Assembly: GCA_001695595.3 (NCBI GenBank)
Contig: MBPM02000012.1
Location: 1,178,001-1,242,000 of the forward strand
Source: Plasmopara viticola
Taxonomy: Eukaryota > Oomycota > Peronosporomycetes > Peronosporales > Peronosporaceae
Direction of reading: 5' to 3'
DNA length: 64,000 nt
This document shows, in pieces, positions 34,752-46,109 of this stretch (its first letter is position 1; each line of letters opens with the position of its first letter). The translations under genes and the position numbers were made by a program. A model generated the notes under the pieces. The model saw nothing but the letters and a program-made list of their open reading frames with translations, had not been told where the DNA came from and did no database searches.

Positions 34752-35306
34752 TTTTATCATTGGACTACTGGACTGCGTTCTTTAAAAAGGATACCCTTTG
34801 AATATTTGTCACGCGATCTGCAATCATCATTTTGCCCTTGCGTCAGGATTCTCGCGCACCGATTTGCATCTTGCTAAGTTTGTTTCTCTCTCCTATTAAA
34901 GTTGATTTTTTGGTGTCTCGCTAGTCTTTCCCTCGTCGTAAAAAAAGAGGGACATTTGCTTCTGAGCTGACCAGTCAACCGTGAATCGTTTGCTCGAAAG
35001 TAAACGTAATTATTGAAAGATGTAATACATGTAAAATCGAGCTATTCAAATTAGCGCAGTCACATGTATGGTGAAAAGTTGTCATGCACACGCAGATCTG
35101 CTGCACGCACAACTAGCACTGCGACTTGCAGACGCTCCATTTTTGTCGGGCCTGGTGATGGTGTTTACCAGAACATTCAATTTGACGATTCAGTATGTTT
35201 AGTATAGAATGAAGCTGGAAGTTGTTTACACATTTCGCCTTCCTCTGGCTTTAGCCATCATATAGTACACGCAGCGACGTAAAAATTGTGAAAGATTTCT
35301 TTTTAC
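34752..35306 (+). other. Conserved upstream flank of a transporter
   Basis: Continuation, beyond the hAT, of the flank that starts at 30,000. It aligns with 48,540-48,830 and 59,230-59,480 in the same direction and 49,480-49,690 inverted (shared segments such as CTAGTCTTTCCCTCG and TCGTTTGC). No gene; possibly distal promoter or just duplicated DNA. Confidence 0.7.
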
Positions 35307-35315
35307 TTAAATCTC

Positions 35316-35647
35316 GTTGAATTGTATTGAATTGTATTACGTTATCGCGTTGCCAAGTTATGCGCGTGCTAGGCTCTATGGCTAGTCCACGGCATAGATT
35401 GGTGTCCGCATACGTCGGGTCTCGTTCGGCGGGCAGTGCAGCCAGCACCGAGGCCGTGAGGGTCTTCCATTATTTTGCTTAGCTCTGACTTGGTAAGAGC
35501 CCAGGTCGCGCCCGGTGCTGGAGACCGTCGCGTCGAGGGTGAGACTCGTTAGAGACCTGCAGATGCCCGAGAGCACCTGCCCGAAGCGCGCGAGCATTTA
35601 GCCCCCGCGCTTGGAAGGAGGGCGTCACCCCCAACCTTTTCCGAAAA
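35316..35647 (-). mobile_element. Short LINE-derived element, copy 3
   Basis: 332 bp between 9-bp direct repeats TTAAATCTC (35307-35315 and 35648-35656). Same build as the other short copies; the tail is (TACAA)n-like with changes. Confidence 0.9.
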
Positions 35648-35840
35648 TTAAATCTCATATTTTACAAAATAAAAGTTTTATCCGGTATTACCGACCGCTA
35701 AAAAAAAAAAAAACGAAGGCGCTGCTTTTCGACTTTTTGTGCATTTTTGTGTCCTAACAGCCAATTAAATACCGAAAGGATGGTATAAAAAAGAGGGTGT
35801 GGGAAGTTTAACAAAAACTGGGCGAGGTGGTAAGCGGTCG

Positions 35841-36154
35841 ATAATGTAATGTAATGTATTACGTTATCGCGTTGCCAAGGTATGCACGTGCTAGGCTCAG
35901 TCTGGCTAGTCCACGGCATAGAGTGGTGTCCGCATACGTCGAGTCTCGGTCGGCGGGCAGTGCAGCCAGCACGGAGGTCTTAAGGGTCTTCCATTATTTT
36001 GCTTAGCTCTGACTTGGTAAGAGCCCAGGTCGCGCCCGGTGCTGGAGACCGTCGCGTCGAGGGTGAGACTCGTTAGAGACCTGCAGATGCCCGAGAGCAC
36101 CTGCCCGAAGCGCGCGAGCATTTAGCCCCCGCGCTTGAAAGGAGGGCGTCACCC
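35841..36154 (-). mobile_element. Short LINE-derived element, copy 4, 5'-truncated
   Basis: About 314 bp, very similar to the copy at 35,316, but the first 15-20 bp of the 5' end are missing and the tail is (TACAT)n. I see no convincing target duplication. It lies only 190 bp from copy 3 in the same orientation. Confidence 0.85.
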
Positions 36155-37719
36155 AATCGGGTGGAAGTCTAAGTAAAAACTGAAGACGAAGGAGAAGCTG
36201 AATCCGAGTTTGTGGTTGGTGAGTACGACGCAGAGGAAGACGAATTGATGCCGGTATTGTAAACTGCAGAGAACGCACAACAAATCCACCAACAATTAGG
36301 CAGTAAGAAATTTTCGTGGAGAGCTTCGGCTAGGCGAGAAGTTCCTGTAAACAAGTCAGCTTACGTACCAGATCAAGAGACTATATTCAGTATGTTTACA
36401 AGAGATACAGAGTAAATGTCGAGACATTAGAACAACAACTTGCAAAGATCGATGGCAAGCTCGTCGTCTATACGTGTAGACTGAGCGTTGGTACGCAGCG
36501 GCTGGCTTCACGAGCAGGCACATGTTATATATAAATAAGAGTCTTTTTTGCGAAAATTTGAATTACTTGAGAGTTATAAGAAAAAGGTAAAAACGACAAT
36601 ATTTTGTACTGATTGAGAAAACGATCGTAGCAACAGGAGAGCAGTGGACATCGCTGCAGTACTACAAAGGCAGCAACTTTGATAAGCTACGTCGAAAGAT
36701 GCAGTTGCAGAACGACATGCTGTTTGTACGCTTTTTAGAGCCCGATAAAACCAACCAACAGTTTTCTTTCAAGGCAGCTAGTGAATATGTTTCTCTTGTC
36801 TGTTCTGGATCAAACGACGACGATGCGAGCGCCTAGGTCTATTACTGCAGAGCTTGGCAGTCGGTGGAAACAGTACTATCTCGCCGTCAGCTGCCCTACT
36901 CAGCTAGCTTTCCAGTACCAAGCAATTACAATCGGTGGATGGGTCAAACGGTGCTCGTATTCGCACTAGCACGAATAATACACGGAGCATTCGCAGTGTC
37001 GCAGAGCTGCGTCGAGTGCCAAACACAAGCAAGTCTCCGGAGGCGATGAAATATAAAAGCTTTATTAGCTCTTTCAATTTACGAAAATTATGTGCTCTTC
37101 GCGAGTTTAGTGAATATTGAGAGATCTGATGTTATAATCTTACAAAAGTCTCTGATTGCTGCAGCCAATTCACGTTCAAAATTTAAATGAAAGGGGGTTT
37201 AGCCCTATATTTGGTAACTGTGAAAATTGGGGTGTGAAGGGTTATCGAGAATTATGTGGTGGTTAGCCTGCGCCTTCATAGTGGTCTAAGTATATGTAGA
37301 CATTTTCAAAGTTTTAAGCCTGCTTAAGGTAAGAACAAAGTATAACAACCGTCTTTGGGCATTTGTTGACATTATAAGCTCTATACATTGATTTAAAGGG
37401 CTTCATTTCATGCATCGATGTAAGTTAGAAGTATCGATGTGAGATAATCAACCCAAGCAGCTGGAAGGCACCGTCAACGAAATAATTGCGATATCCGCTG
37501 CGATTATTGAATATGCAATTCGGATTTGAATGAAAAATGTTGCTGGAACAATTAACAATACACATAAAAATCTGTCCGATTTATAAACGACAAGAGAACC
37601 GACTACAAAGTCTGTCGACCGTGAGTGCTAACTTTCCGTCGCCAGATGAAGAGGTCGCGGGGGTGCATGTAATAAGAGCGAGGGCTTTACACGCTGACGA
37701 GTTTCGCGCTACTTACAAT
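36155..37719. other. Unassigned stretch with coding-like remnants
   Basis: On the plus strand, short frames have acidic, protein-like composition (for example G-E-Y-D-A-E-E-D-E-L-M-P-V-L near 36,220) and a segment near 36,640-36,800 reads N-F-D-K-L-R-R-K-M-Q-L-Q-N-D-M-L. Stops and frameshifts separate them. I cannot name the family. Confidence 0.4.
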
Positions 37720-37724
37720 TCTAC

Positions 37725-38079
37725 TGTAACACAGTCTCGGAGAAAGCCGATTGAAGTCGACCGTCGGACAAAGCTGAGGCGCGGGCGAGGTGAAGTTGTA
37801 GAAGAAAAGGAGTGTTTGTTGCTCAAAACAAATTAAGACGTGTTATTAGATGAAGAGCTCTTCCGACTTATTTTCTTGTTACAGCTCAAGTGGTGGCTCG
37901 GCCATTTACCGCTACCATTCTAAAAGCTATCATTTTTAATTTCCATCTGGCTTTTTACGCATCCTAGATTTCTTCTAGCCAATAAGGGCTCTTGGCTTCC
38001 AATAGTTATGGGGTATCTGAAGTGTCTTCTGGTCGGGAACTGTACCGGCAAACCCGCCAGTGACGACGCTTACGTCACA
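37725..38079 (-). mobile_element. Solo LTR of the gypsy element family
   Basis: 355 bp, ends TGTAAC...GTCACA on the plus strand, flanked by the 5-bp duplication TCTAC (37720-37724 and 38080-38084). Its reverse complement aligns along its length with the LTRs at 38,531 and 44,055 (shared TGTGACGTAA, AGCCAGATGGAAA, AAATAAGTCGGAAGAGCTC and ACCTCGCCCGCGCCT segments). It was left by recombination between the two LTRs of another copy. Confidence 0.92.
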
Positions 38080-38084
38080 TCTAC

Positions 38085-38525
38085 TTGTACATGTGATTCC
38101 AATAGAATTCGCACGACACTGTCACACGAAACACTCCATTTAATCATGCTTCTTTTATAGCCGATCATTTAAAGCGTCAAGTTTGCTCTAATGACCTTAG
38201 CATTTTTTCAAGAACTTTAGCAGAATTTATAGCTACAATCTGAGGGAAGGTCTAACTTGCCTGAATGAAACAGCATAAAAGTCAGTGTATCGGCAATATC
38301 GTATGCCACAAGTAATCGTCATCGGAGAACCAAAGGGAGCTTATTGGTAAAAGTACGCGCTTGAGAGCATTTGGAGCTCCGATATCAGTGACATGTAATT
38401 GTCTTGCTTTGATGTGCAACATTTAATCCCAACTACCTCGCGAGACGCGATTGTCTAGAAAGGATGTCTAAGATGTCTGTCAACCTCTTGATCACTAGGA
38501 AAAGGCATAGTGACGACCGCATCAT
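38085..38525. other. Spacer between solo LTR and gypsy element
   Basis: No gene or repeat recognised. Confidence 0.5.
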
Positions 38526-38530
38526 CATAC

Positions 38531-38949
38531 TGTGACGTAATCGTCGACACCGGTAGTTTTGCCGGTAATGGCTTTACGCAGTATAATTATTTCTCCCTCA
38601 ACACATTGGCCTTAAAATTGTCCGTAGAATAGGCAATTGTACACTTTTCAACCAGAAGACAATTCCGGATGTCCCATACCACGAAACAATTTTAGCTGGA
38701 AGTGATTTAGGATGTCCAAATAGCCAGATGGAAAAAAGAAGAATGTCAGCTTTTTGGATGGTAGCAGTATCTGGCTGAGAGCCACAAGCAAGGCTGTAGC
38801 AATAAATAAGTCGGAAGAGCTCTTCATTTAATATCGCTTCTCACTGCTTTAAGCAACAAACACTCCTTTTCTTAACGATTTAACCTCGCCCGCGCCTAAG
38901 TCTCGTTCAACGGCCGACCTTCACCAGCTTCCTCCACGACTGTACTACA
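38531..38949 (+). repeat. 5' LTR
   Basis: 419 bp, TGTGACGT...CTACA. Aligns with the 3' LTR and with the solo LTR at 37,725. Confidence 0.9.
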
Positions 38950-39599
38950 TAGAAGCACTTGTCGCGTCAAGTATAAGAGTTCAAGGCAAGGGTGCTCGTG
39001 GTCACTTAGTGAAAAGCGAGTAAATCTTTACATTGGTACGAGCAACATAAAGGGAAATGCTAGATTACAAAGGGTTGTCTTACAGCACGAACTTAACGTT
39101 CAGTAATTAGTTAGTGCAGTCACCCGCTAGTGTGGTACATACATCTGGAATACCTTCAGTTGGTCTGTGATTTTGTGCTTTTGCCTTTTGGTAAATCCCT
39201 GCCCCGCTTTTGAAAACACTGAATGTAACTTCCAGATGAGTTACCCACTTGGCTTTGCTTGATTTACATTTATTACTTCTGAGCTGTTTCGTTCGACTTC
39301 GTTGTATGGGAAAACAATAGACTCGTGAGCCCACAGACCTGATTTCAATACCGTTGATCTCCTAACAAGCCGTAACAAGGAGCTCTACAAGCTGCGAAAA
39401 GACTTGTGGCTATCAACGGTGAAACAGCTGAAGCTTGTCCAACTTATTCGAAACGAAATCCCGGATTTTAGATCTCAGGTGCCAGATATTTATTGCACGA
39501 CATCACTGGAAACCTAGAGCGACGTATTCAGCAAACCCAAAGCTGTTGGAAGGTTTGTTAGACACTCTAAGTTATTTGTACAAAAAAGCGTAGACCGTA

Positions 39600-42500
39600 A
39601 AAACAAAATTTAATAAGTATGGCCCAACGAAGAGGCTGTATGGCTGATCGCCCATTTCAAAACCCAAGACCTCGTCCACAGCGCTGAATTAGTGCTTCCG
39701 ACGATAACGAAACTATACGGCCAACGTGGCACTCAAGTTCGCAAGTGCTGACCCCGCAAGATGTGGTAAGGGCCAATGACCAAGCGGGTTCAACCGCTCA
39801 GCCTGATGACAAGACACACTATCCATTAGCAACTGCTGTTGTATCTTCAAGCCTAGGGGCAAGATCGAATGCAAGCCCGAATACAACAGGCTAGTGAACG
39901 CTTCGAGTTTCCCGTTTCATCAAGAAGTGAGCAGAAGAGAAAGAGATCCTCCGGGTTATGGAGGGAATTCGGCGAAGATATTCAGGTTCTGTGACGCTTA
40001 TTACAAGAAATTTGGGCACATCCGTACTATATTGGCACCGTGCTGTTATCACCGACTGCGAGCGCATGGACGTGCACAAGATATGAGCATTGCTTAGAAG
40101 TGGATTGCGCACACGCTTCGGTCCTAAGAAATTCGAGTATGATCTTCGAGAGCGGATTTTTCACCTGAAACAAAGGGAAAGTATCCATCTGCACGTCTCC
40201 AAATTCCAGGACTTGATGTCCCAAAACGAATCGGAAATGAGTGTATCGAGCAAGCAGTTCTATTACACAATGGATTAGCGGGTGAAATTGGAAAGAAGAT
40301 CAAAGAAGATAGCCCAAGTACTGTCGAAGAGGCGATTAAAAATGCCTCCGATTTTGAGTTTGCCCATTACTCGGGCAGGCCAAATCGTATTTCAACCAAG
40401 ACATCTAAGACGGTGCCTACAGAATCAGGCTATGTTGCGAACAAGTCACGACCTCAGAAAAAAAGCGATTTAAAAAGATGAAGGACAAGAACGACAACTA
40501 AACGAAATCGGCAACATGTGTCAACTGTGGCTTGTCGGCCACATATAGACATTGGTCAAGATATAGTCGGCAACATTTTTATGGACGATAAATGTAGTCT
40601 TAACGATGTATCCGAAGACCTAATGATGCGACTTGAGCTCGATGTAACCAAGGGTGAGATGACGCAAGTCGACCTTGGCTCCGACTAGTTTGTTAACCCC
40701 CGACGAACGGTGCACATGAACTTGCTAATACCAGGTTTTACTTAAGTGCCAATCCTGAAACTGAGGATGTTATCATGGAATCGTGAACAAAATCAAGATA
40801 TCAAGTGGACTACAGGGCGTGCATCTCCCCACATCAACACGGAGCACCACGCGGCAACGAAACTAAAGCCACATAATCAACGTTCGCGTAAATGGACCGC
40901 TGGACAACGGAAGGCTCTGATAGATTGAATGCGCAAGAGTTTCAGATACTTCCGGAATCAAGGCAACAATGGCCGTCAAGGAATGACGCAGCTTATTTCC
41001 TCTCAACAGTTTTTGAGAAGGTTATGTCACAACAAATCCATTGAACCTGTCTTCGTCGTCATCCAGCATGATTTTGAAAAGGCTGAGCACCTTGATAATC
41101 AAAGGTGGGAATCATTAAACAATAATTCGGCGTGTGAAATGCTACGCTATTATGCGAACAGAATTTTTTGCACGGAGCTTCCGAGCAAGACACTTTCAGT
41201 ACAGGAAGTATTGAGCGCAAATTTTTGCTCAAGCCTGGTCCCAAACGGATCTCTGTCAAACAATGGTGCTGTGTCCTTACAGTGCAAGATAATCCAAGAA
41301 TGAACCAAAGAGATGGTGCAAGCAGACATTATTGGACCAAGTACGTCAAGAAGCCTGTAGGTTGGCGATTTGTGCACGATTATCGTCTGCTAAATTTGGC
41401 GACAACCTTGTCAGCGATTCCAATTTTTCGTAATGAAGACATCTTTGACGCCATGTCCGGAAGTCATTGGGTTTTGTGCATGTTTTGGGGTTGCTATCAG
41501 GTTAAATCGCGTAACGGATATCCCATCTACCGCTTATTTGACCCCTTATAGTTTATTTGAAAATCTAATCACTTTCATGGGACTGAGCGGATCCCCGAGT
41601 ACGTTTTATCGTTTTTTTCGAAAAGGGTCTTTCGAGATTTAGGGATGTGGTGAAAATCTACTTTGACGACATCTACGTGTTCTCACAAAGTAAATATGTT
41701 GCAGACCACGTAAGCGGCTTTTGACCGTGTACTCGAACGGTGCAATGAAGAATTACTTTACATCGAGATGTCAAAGTGCCAATTCTGCGTGGATGAGATC
41801 CCGTGCCCAGGATACTTGCGTATGAGTGAATCTCGACAAGACACAGATCATCGAAGAATAGCTTGTGCCTAAGACAAAGAATCAGATGAGTGCTTCTCGG
41901 GCATCACAGTCTACATCTAAAGCTTTTGCAAAGACTTTCGAACTCTGCAGAAGCACTTCACGACAATTTTGAGAAATTACGCTCTCTCGAGAAGCGATCG
42001 AGCTTTCGGACGATCATCTTCGCTGCATCAGCAAATTCAAGCGTCGCTCGACGCTTTCACCTGCATTAAGACTTTTAAAGCTCTCGTAACCACTTTATAA
42101 ACGAATGAACGCCTCCAATTTTGCGATAGGGGAGTCTTGTTTTAAAAAAAGGGAGAGTAAGAGCATCCAAATTGCTTTTACTTGTCGAGAGATGAAGCAA
42201 GCCGAGTAGATCACCGTTCGTGAGCAAAAGCTACTTGCAATTACGCATGCGCTGAAAGTATGGAGTGGGCTCCTTCTCGATCGACCTTTCACGGTCAGAA
42301 CGGATCACAAAAGTATTGAGATGATTCTGACGCAGAAGACTACAAATCGCAGAGTTGCTCGATCGTTCAATGAGCTTGCTAAATTTCATACTTTGTTTAA
42401 GTAAATGTTCGGTGAAATTAACACCGTGGATGATGCACTGTCACGAAATCCGGAATTAAGAAGTAAAGCTGCCAAAGTTAGCTTGCAAAGTTTCTGGAAG

Positions 42501-43960
42501 CGCGAGATCGTGGCGACAATTAGGACGAACAAGGTCACAGTTGCTCAATCTAGATAGACAATGTATGCGTGGAATAGAAAACTACAGTACATCATTAAGA
42601 AGCTGAAAAACGGAGATAGTGTGCCAAAGTACTAATTGCAGGATAATGTTTTGTATTACCAAACTGGCGAAGATGAGACGCCTCGAGTGTATATTTCAGG
42701 AAAGAAGAAGTAGAAGATCTAAAAAATTGCGTCATCTGTGAGAACCATAATTCTGTATCGCAGGATCTTACAAGACGTACCTGGCCGTGCGTCAAGAGTA
42801 CTACTGGCCAATAAACACGATGTACATCCAGTGCTATGTCAGCATATGCGAAATGAGCCAGGGCAACAAGGCTAAGCAAACCACATCGCCAGAATTACTT
42901 CAGTCCTTGAATATTCCAAGAGGCAGATGGGTCGACATTTCTATGGACATCATCTGGAATTTAAAACAGATTTTAATGCTGTTATGATGATTATTGATCG
43001 CTTGGCAGAAAGAGCCAAATGCATCGCTACGAAAACAACAGACGATACTGCAGAGAGTGCAAAAGTCTTCATGAAATAATATATGAAGAACCATGCCATA
43101 CCGAAGACCATTGTGTCCGGCCGATACACCAACTTCACATCCAATATATGGCAAGCAATCGCGTCTGCTGTGGGAGCGCAAAACAATTTGGCTTCAGTCT
43201 TTTAGGCCGCATCCAGATGGACAAACGAAAAGAACGATCCGTTTTATTGGAGATTACCTTCGAGGTGTCGTCAAACCAGCACAGAATGGTTGTAATTACT
43301 TCTTGCATTTGGCTGAGATAGCGTAAAATCGACACTTACACTCAACAATTGGAATGTCACTATTCGAAGTGGATCTAGAATATGTTTCTTATATGCCCGA
43401 TGATGTGGCATCAGATCCAGAATCTCTAAGTTGGAAAAATCCGCACAAGAGTTTCTACTACATGAAGAAACGTTATTCAGGGTCGCGCAGAACCGGATAG
43501 AAATGCGCATGAAGAAACATATGGCAAGAACAGACTCGTCAAGGCTTCCAAGTTGGCGGTATGGTGGTTCTGGACGACAAGAATTTGGTTGTCCGTCGAA
43601 AGGGTCTTGCTCAAATCGCACAATTATATATTAGCCCAATTTGGGTTGTGGAGAGATTTTCGCGAGATTCCTAGGACTTAAGCCTATCGAAAAGATTAAA
43701 GATACACTCAGTGTTTTAAACTTTACTGTTGAAGCCGTATCGCGTGGGCCTCAAGAGCCGACAAAAGTTGAATAAGGTCATGTTGGCCGATGGCTACAAG
43801 GGACAATTCGTTGAAGCCGTGATTGGACATCGTAAGTACGTAGGAAACATACAGTACAGAGTTTGGAGACTTGGTGAAACCCAGAAGAAAGTTACTTGAG
43901 AGCCCGTGGAGAATCTCAAACAGATTCCCGGACACCTCTACTGGTAATACAAAAAGATGA
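39600..43960 (+). pseudogene. Gypsy gag-pol remnants
   Basis: No frame is intact. In order: gag-like text from about 39,620; a weak zinc-knuckle-like C-V-N-C-G at 40,517; reverse transcriptase at about 41,340-41,640 (G-W-R-F-V-H-D-Y-R-L-L-N and G-L-S-G-S-P-S-T-F-Y-R); RNase H at about 42,212-42,460 (E-Q-K-L-L-A-I-T-H-A-L-K, T-D-H-K-S-I-E, D-A-L-S-R-N-P); integrase at about 42,790-43,330 (Q-E-Y-Y-W-P-I-N-T-M-Y, W-V-D-I-S-M-D-I-I, P-D-G-Q-T-K-R-T); and a chromodomain-like end near 43,810-43,930 (Y-R-V-W-R-L-G-E-T then a stop then E-P-V-E-N-L). The chromodomain-like tail points to a chromovirus-type gypsy. A 31-bp piece at 43,933 is repeated at 43,990. Confidence 0.88.
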
Positions 43961-44054
43961 GGCCTATTTGGACACCGGACACATCCACCTCTACTGGTAA
44001 TACAAAAAGATGAGGCCTTTTTTTCAAAGTAGGCGTCTTCTTGAAGGAAGGTCA

Positions 44055-44483
44055 TGTGACGTGACCGTCGGCAACGGCACTTTTGCCGGAAGTGGCTTTT
44101 ACGCAATACAATAAAATATTCCCAAAATACATATGCATTAAAACTATGTATAGGAATAGGCGATTTTACACTTTCTGGCCAAAAGATAGTTCCAGATGTC
44201 CCATATTCATTGGAAACTAAGAGCTCTTATTGGCTGAAAGTAATTTAGGGTGCGTAGCTAGCAAAATGGGATGAAAGCTTTTAGGTTGAGAGCAGTAGAT
44301 GGCTGAGAGCCGCCAGTAGGGCTGTAGCAAGATAATAAGCCGTAAGATTTTTCTTATCTTATATTATTTATCAATTTGCTCTAAGCATCTATAACTCCTT
44401 CTTCTTTACCGACTTCGCCACGTCCGCGCCTCAGCCTCGTCCGAAGACCGACTTCAATCAGCTTCATTCGCGACTGTGTTACA
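44055..44483 (+). repeat. 3' LTR
   Basis: 429 bp, TGTGACGT...GTTACA; diverged from the 5' LTR by many substitutions and small indels. Confidence 0.9.
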
Positions 44484-44544
44484 CATACCCCAGCAGCTTG
44501 TTTGACTTGCGACCGGCAAAACTTTTCGTCGACTTTAGGTAGTG

Positions 44545-45270
44545 TCAACCGCCTATCCATTGCTCTGACACCCGTTGTGACAGATCGGTCATAAGATACG
44601 ATGGAACTTGGAGACTGCGCACCAACATTTCCGTCGCAGCGCTGCAGCTATTCCACCCGGTCGATCCACGTCACAAAAAAAATATCAAGAGGAGTGCAGT
44701 GCAACAATTATTGTGACCGGTTCGTGCCTCGTGTATCTTGGACACACGAAAATTCAATGAGTATTTGCAAATATTTCTACAATTCTTGTTGGTGGGATTG
44801 GCTCTCATGTATTTGAAGCACCTTAAACAAATTTGGTCGGAAACCGACTCTGTTGGGGAACTTACTTTAGATAAATTTGCAGCGAGCATTCAGGGTGGAG
44901 CAACATTCTTTTCGATTTTTGCTCTCGGACGTGTCTTTGCGGAAATTGCAGTAGGAAGTCCCACAGCGGTCATTCCTGAAAATTTCGGCGAGATTTGTCC
45001 GCCAAACCTTCGCAACAGGTGTGTGATTCCAAATTTCTGTCACTGAAAAAAGTGTTTGACGCCTTCCATCATAACAGTACCAGTGCATTGACAGATGTTG
45101 TAGCGTTTCTAACTTTAGCTTTGGCACCAATCACGTTAGGGGAAACTCATGTGTGATGGCTAATGGCAGGTCGACACTTGTTATCGAGCAAAAGCTTGCA
45201 CGCTTATTTCGGACAAAGTAATGTAATTTTTGTAAAGACGAGTATTAATTGGGAAGTATTGTGAAATAAG
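44545..45270 (+). pseudogene. Sugar-transporter pseudogene, 26-kb subfamily, N-terminal half
   Basis: The best frame (about 44,738-45,046) reads F-S-I-F-A-L-G-R-V-F-A-E-I-A-V-G-S and E-I-C-P-P-N-L-R, collinear with residues 140-175 of the intact gene at 26,496. Before it lie traces of the first helix (near 44,640) and the K-F-G-R-K-P loop; after it W-L-M-A-G-R-H-L-L near 45,160 and a F-G-Q-S-N-V piece near 45,210. There is no start codon at the expected place and the C-terminal half is absent. Confidence 0.85.
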
Positions 45271-46109
45271 AAACGTTGAAGAGATGAAAAGATAGCAGTC
45301 AAGCGACAATTAAATTACAAAGTTTTTTCAACGATCTATTCCAGGGTGACATAAGAGGCAATATGTCTGGTTTTTGCATCTAAACGTAGTATTTTAAACT
45401 TTTAACTGAGAATTTGTGATAACTTTACACTCTGAGAGGGGTGAATAAATCGCAGGGCTAGTTTAGCCAGTCGAATATTAGAGGTTTATACCCCTTCCCA
45501 GGTCTAGCCGCTTGATAAGAACGTCATTATGTAATAATACTGACATATCTATGCCAGAGTTTTGGCAATTCATCTGGAAAGTCAAACCTCTTTCCTGAAG
45601 GGCTAATCGACATTTAGTTGTGGCTCGATCGCGTCCGCACAGGTCTAGATATATAGACAGGACAGATCTGTGGCCGTGTCTCTACCTCGGTCAGTACTTA
45701 CAAAGAAATCGTTAAAGCAATCCAAAACTAGGCAATTTTTATTATACTTTTATCAAGAAGGTTATCTACCTATCCCTAACTTGTTTTTTTTCTCATAAAA
45801 GCCATATACTTAAAATAAATAGTCTTCTGAAAGTCGAAGTGTGTAAAGTCCGCTAGAGGCAAGCCATTTGAGGCCTAACGCACTTGTCGCGTATTCAAGC
45901 GCGCTAAGTGAAGCCTAGAGCAGTCCGTGAAGGCAAGTTGATAAGTCGGTGGTTTTCTGGCTTACTTAGGGGCTTGCAGGATTAGTGTCTGCTGGTCGAA
46001 TAGGGGAGACTCGACTGTTTCTTATTTGGTCCAGTTAAGTGTCGACGCTGAAGTCCAGAGTGACTCGGTGTTTAAAGGAATAAAATCTTTGCAGCTTAAG
46101 ATATTGCCT
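45271..46109. other. Gene-free stretch
   Basis: AT-rich; nothing recognised. Confidence 0.5.

Larger units (their letters stand above)
38531..44483 (+). mobile_element. Ty3/gypsy LTR retrotransposon, full length but decayed
   Basis: 5,953 bp flanked by the 5-bp target duplication CATAC (38526-38530 and 44484-44488). Both LTRs are present in direct orientation and start TGTGACGT. Between them lie gag and pol remnants in the order expected for gypsy. The LTRs differ at many positions and all reading frames are broken, so the insertion is old. It inserted just upstream of the transporter pseudogene at 44,545-45,270. Confidence 0.95.
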
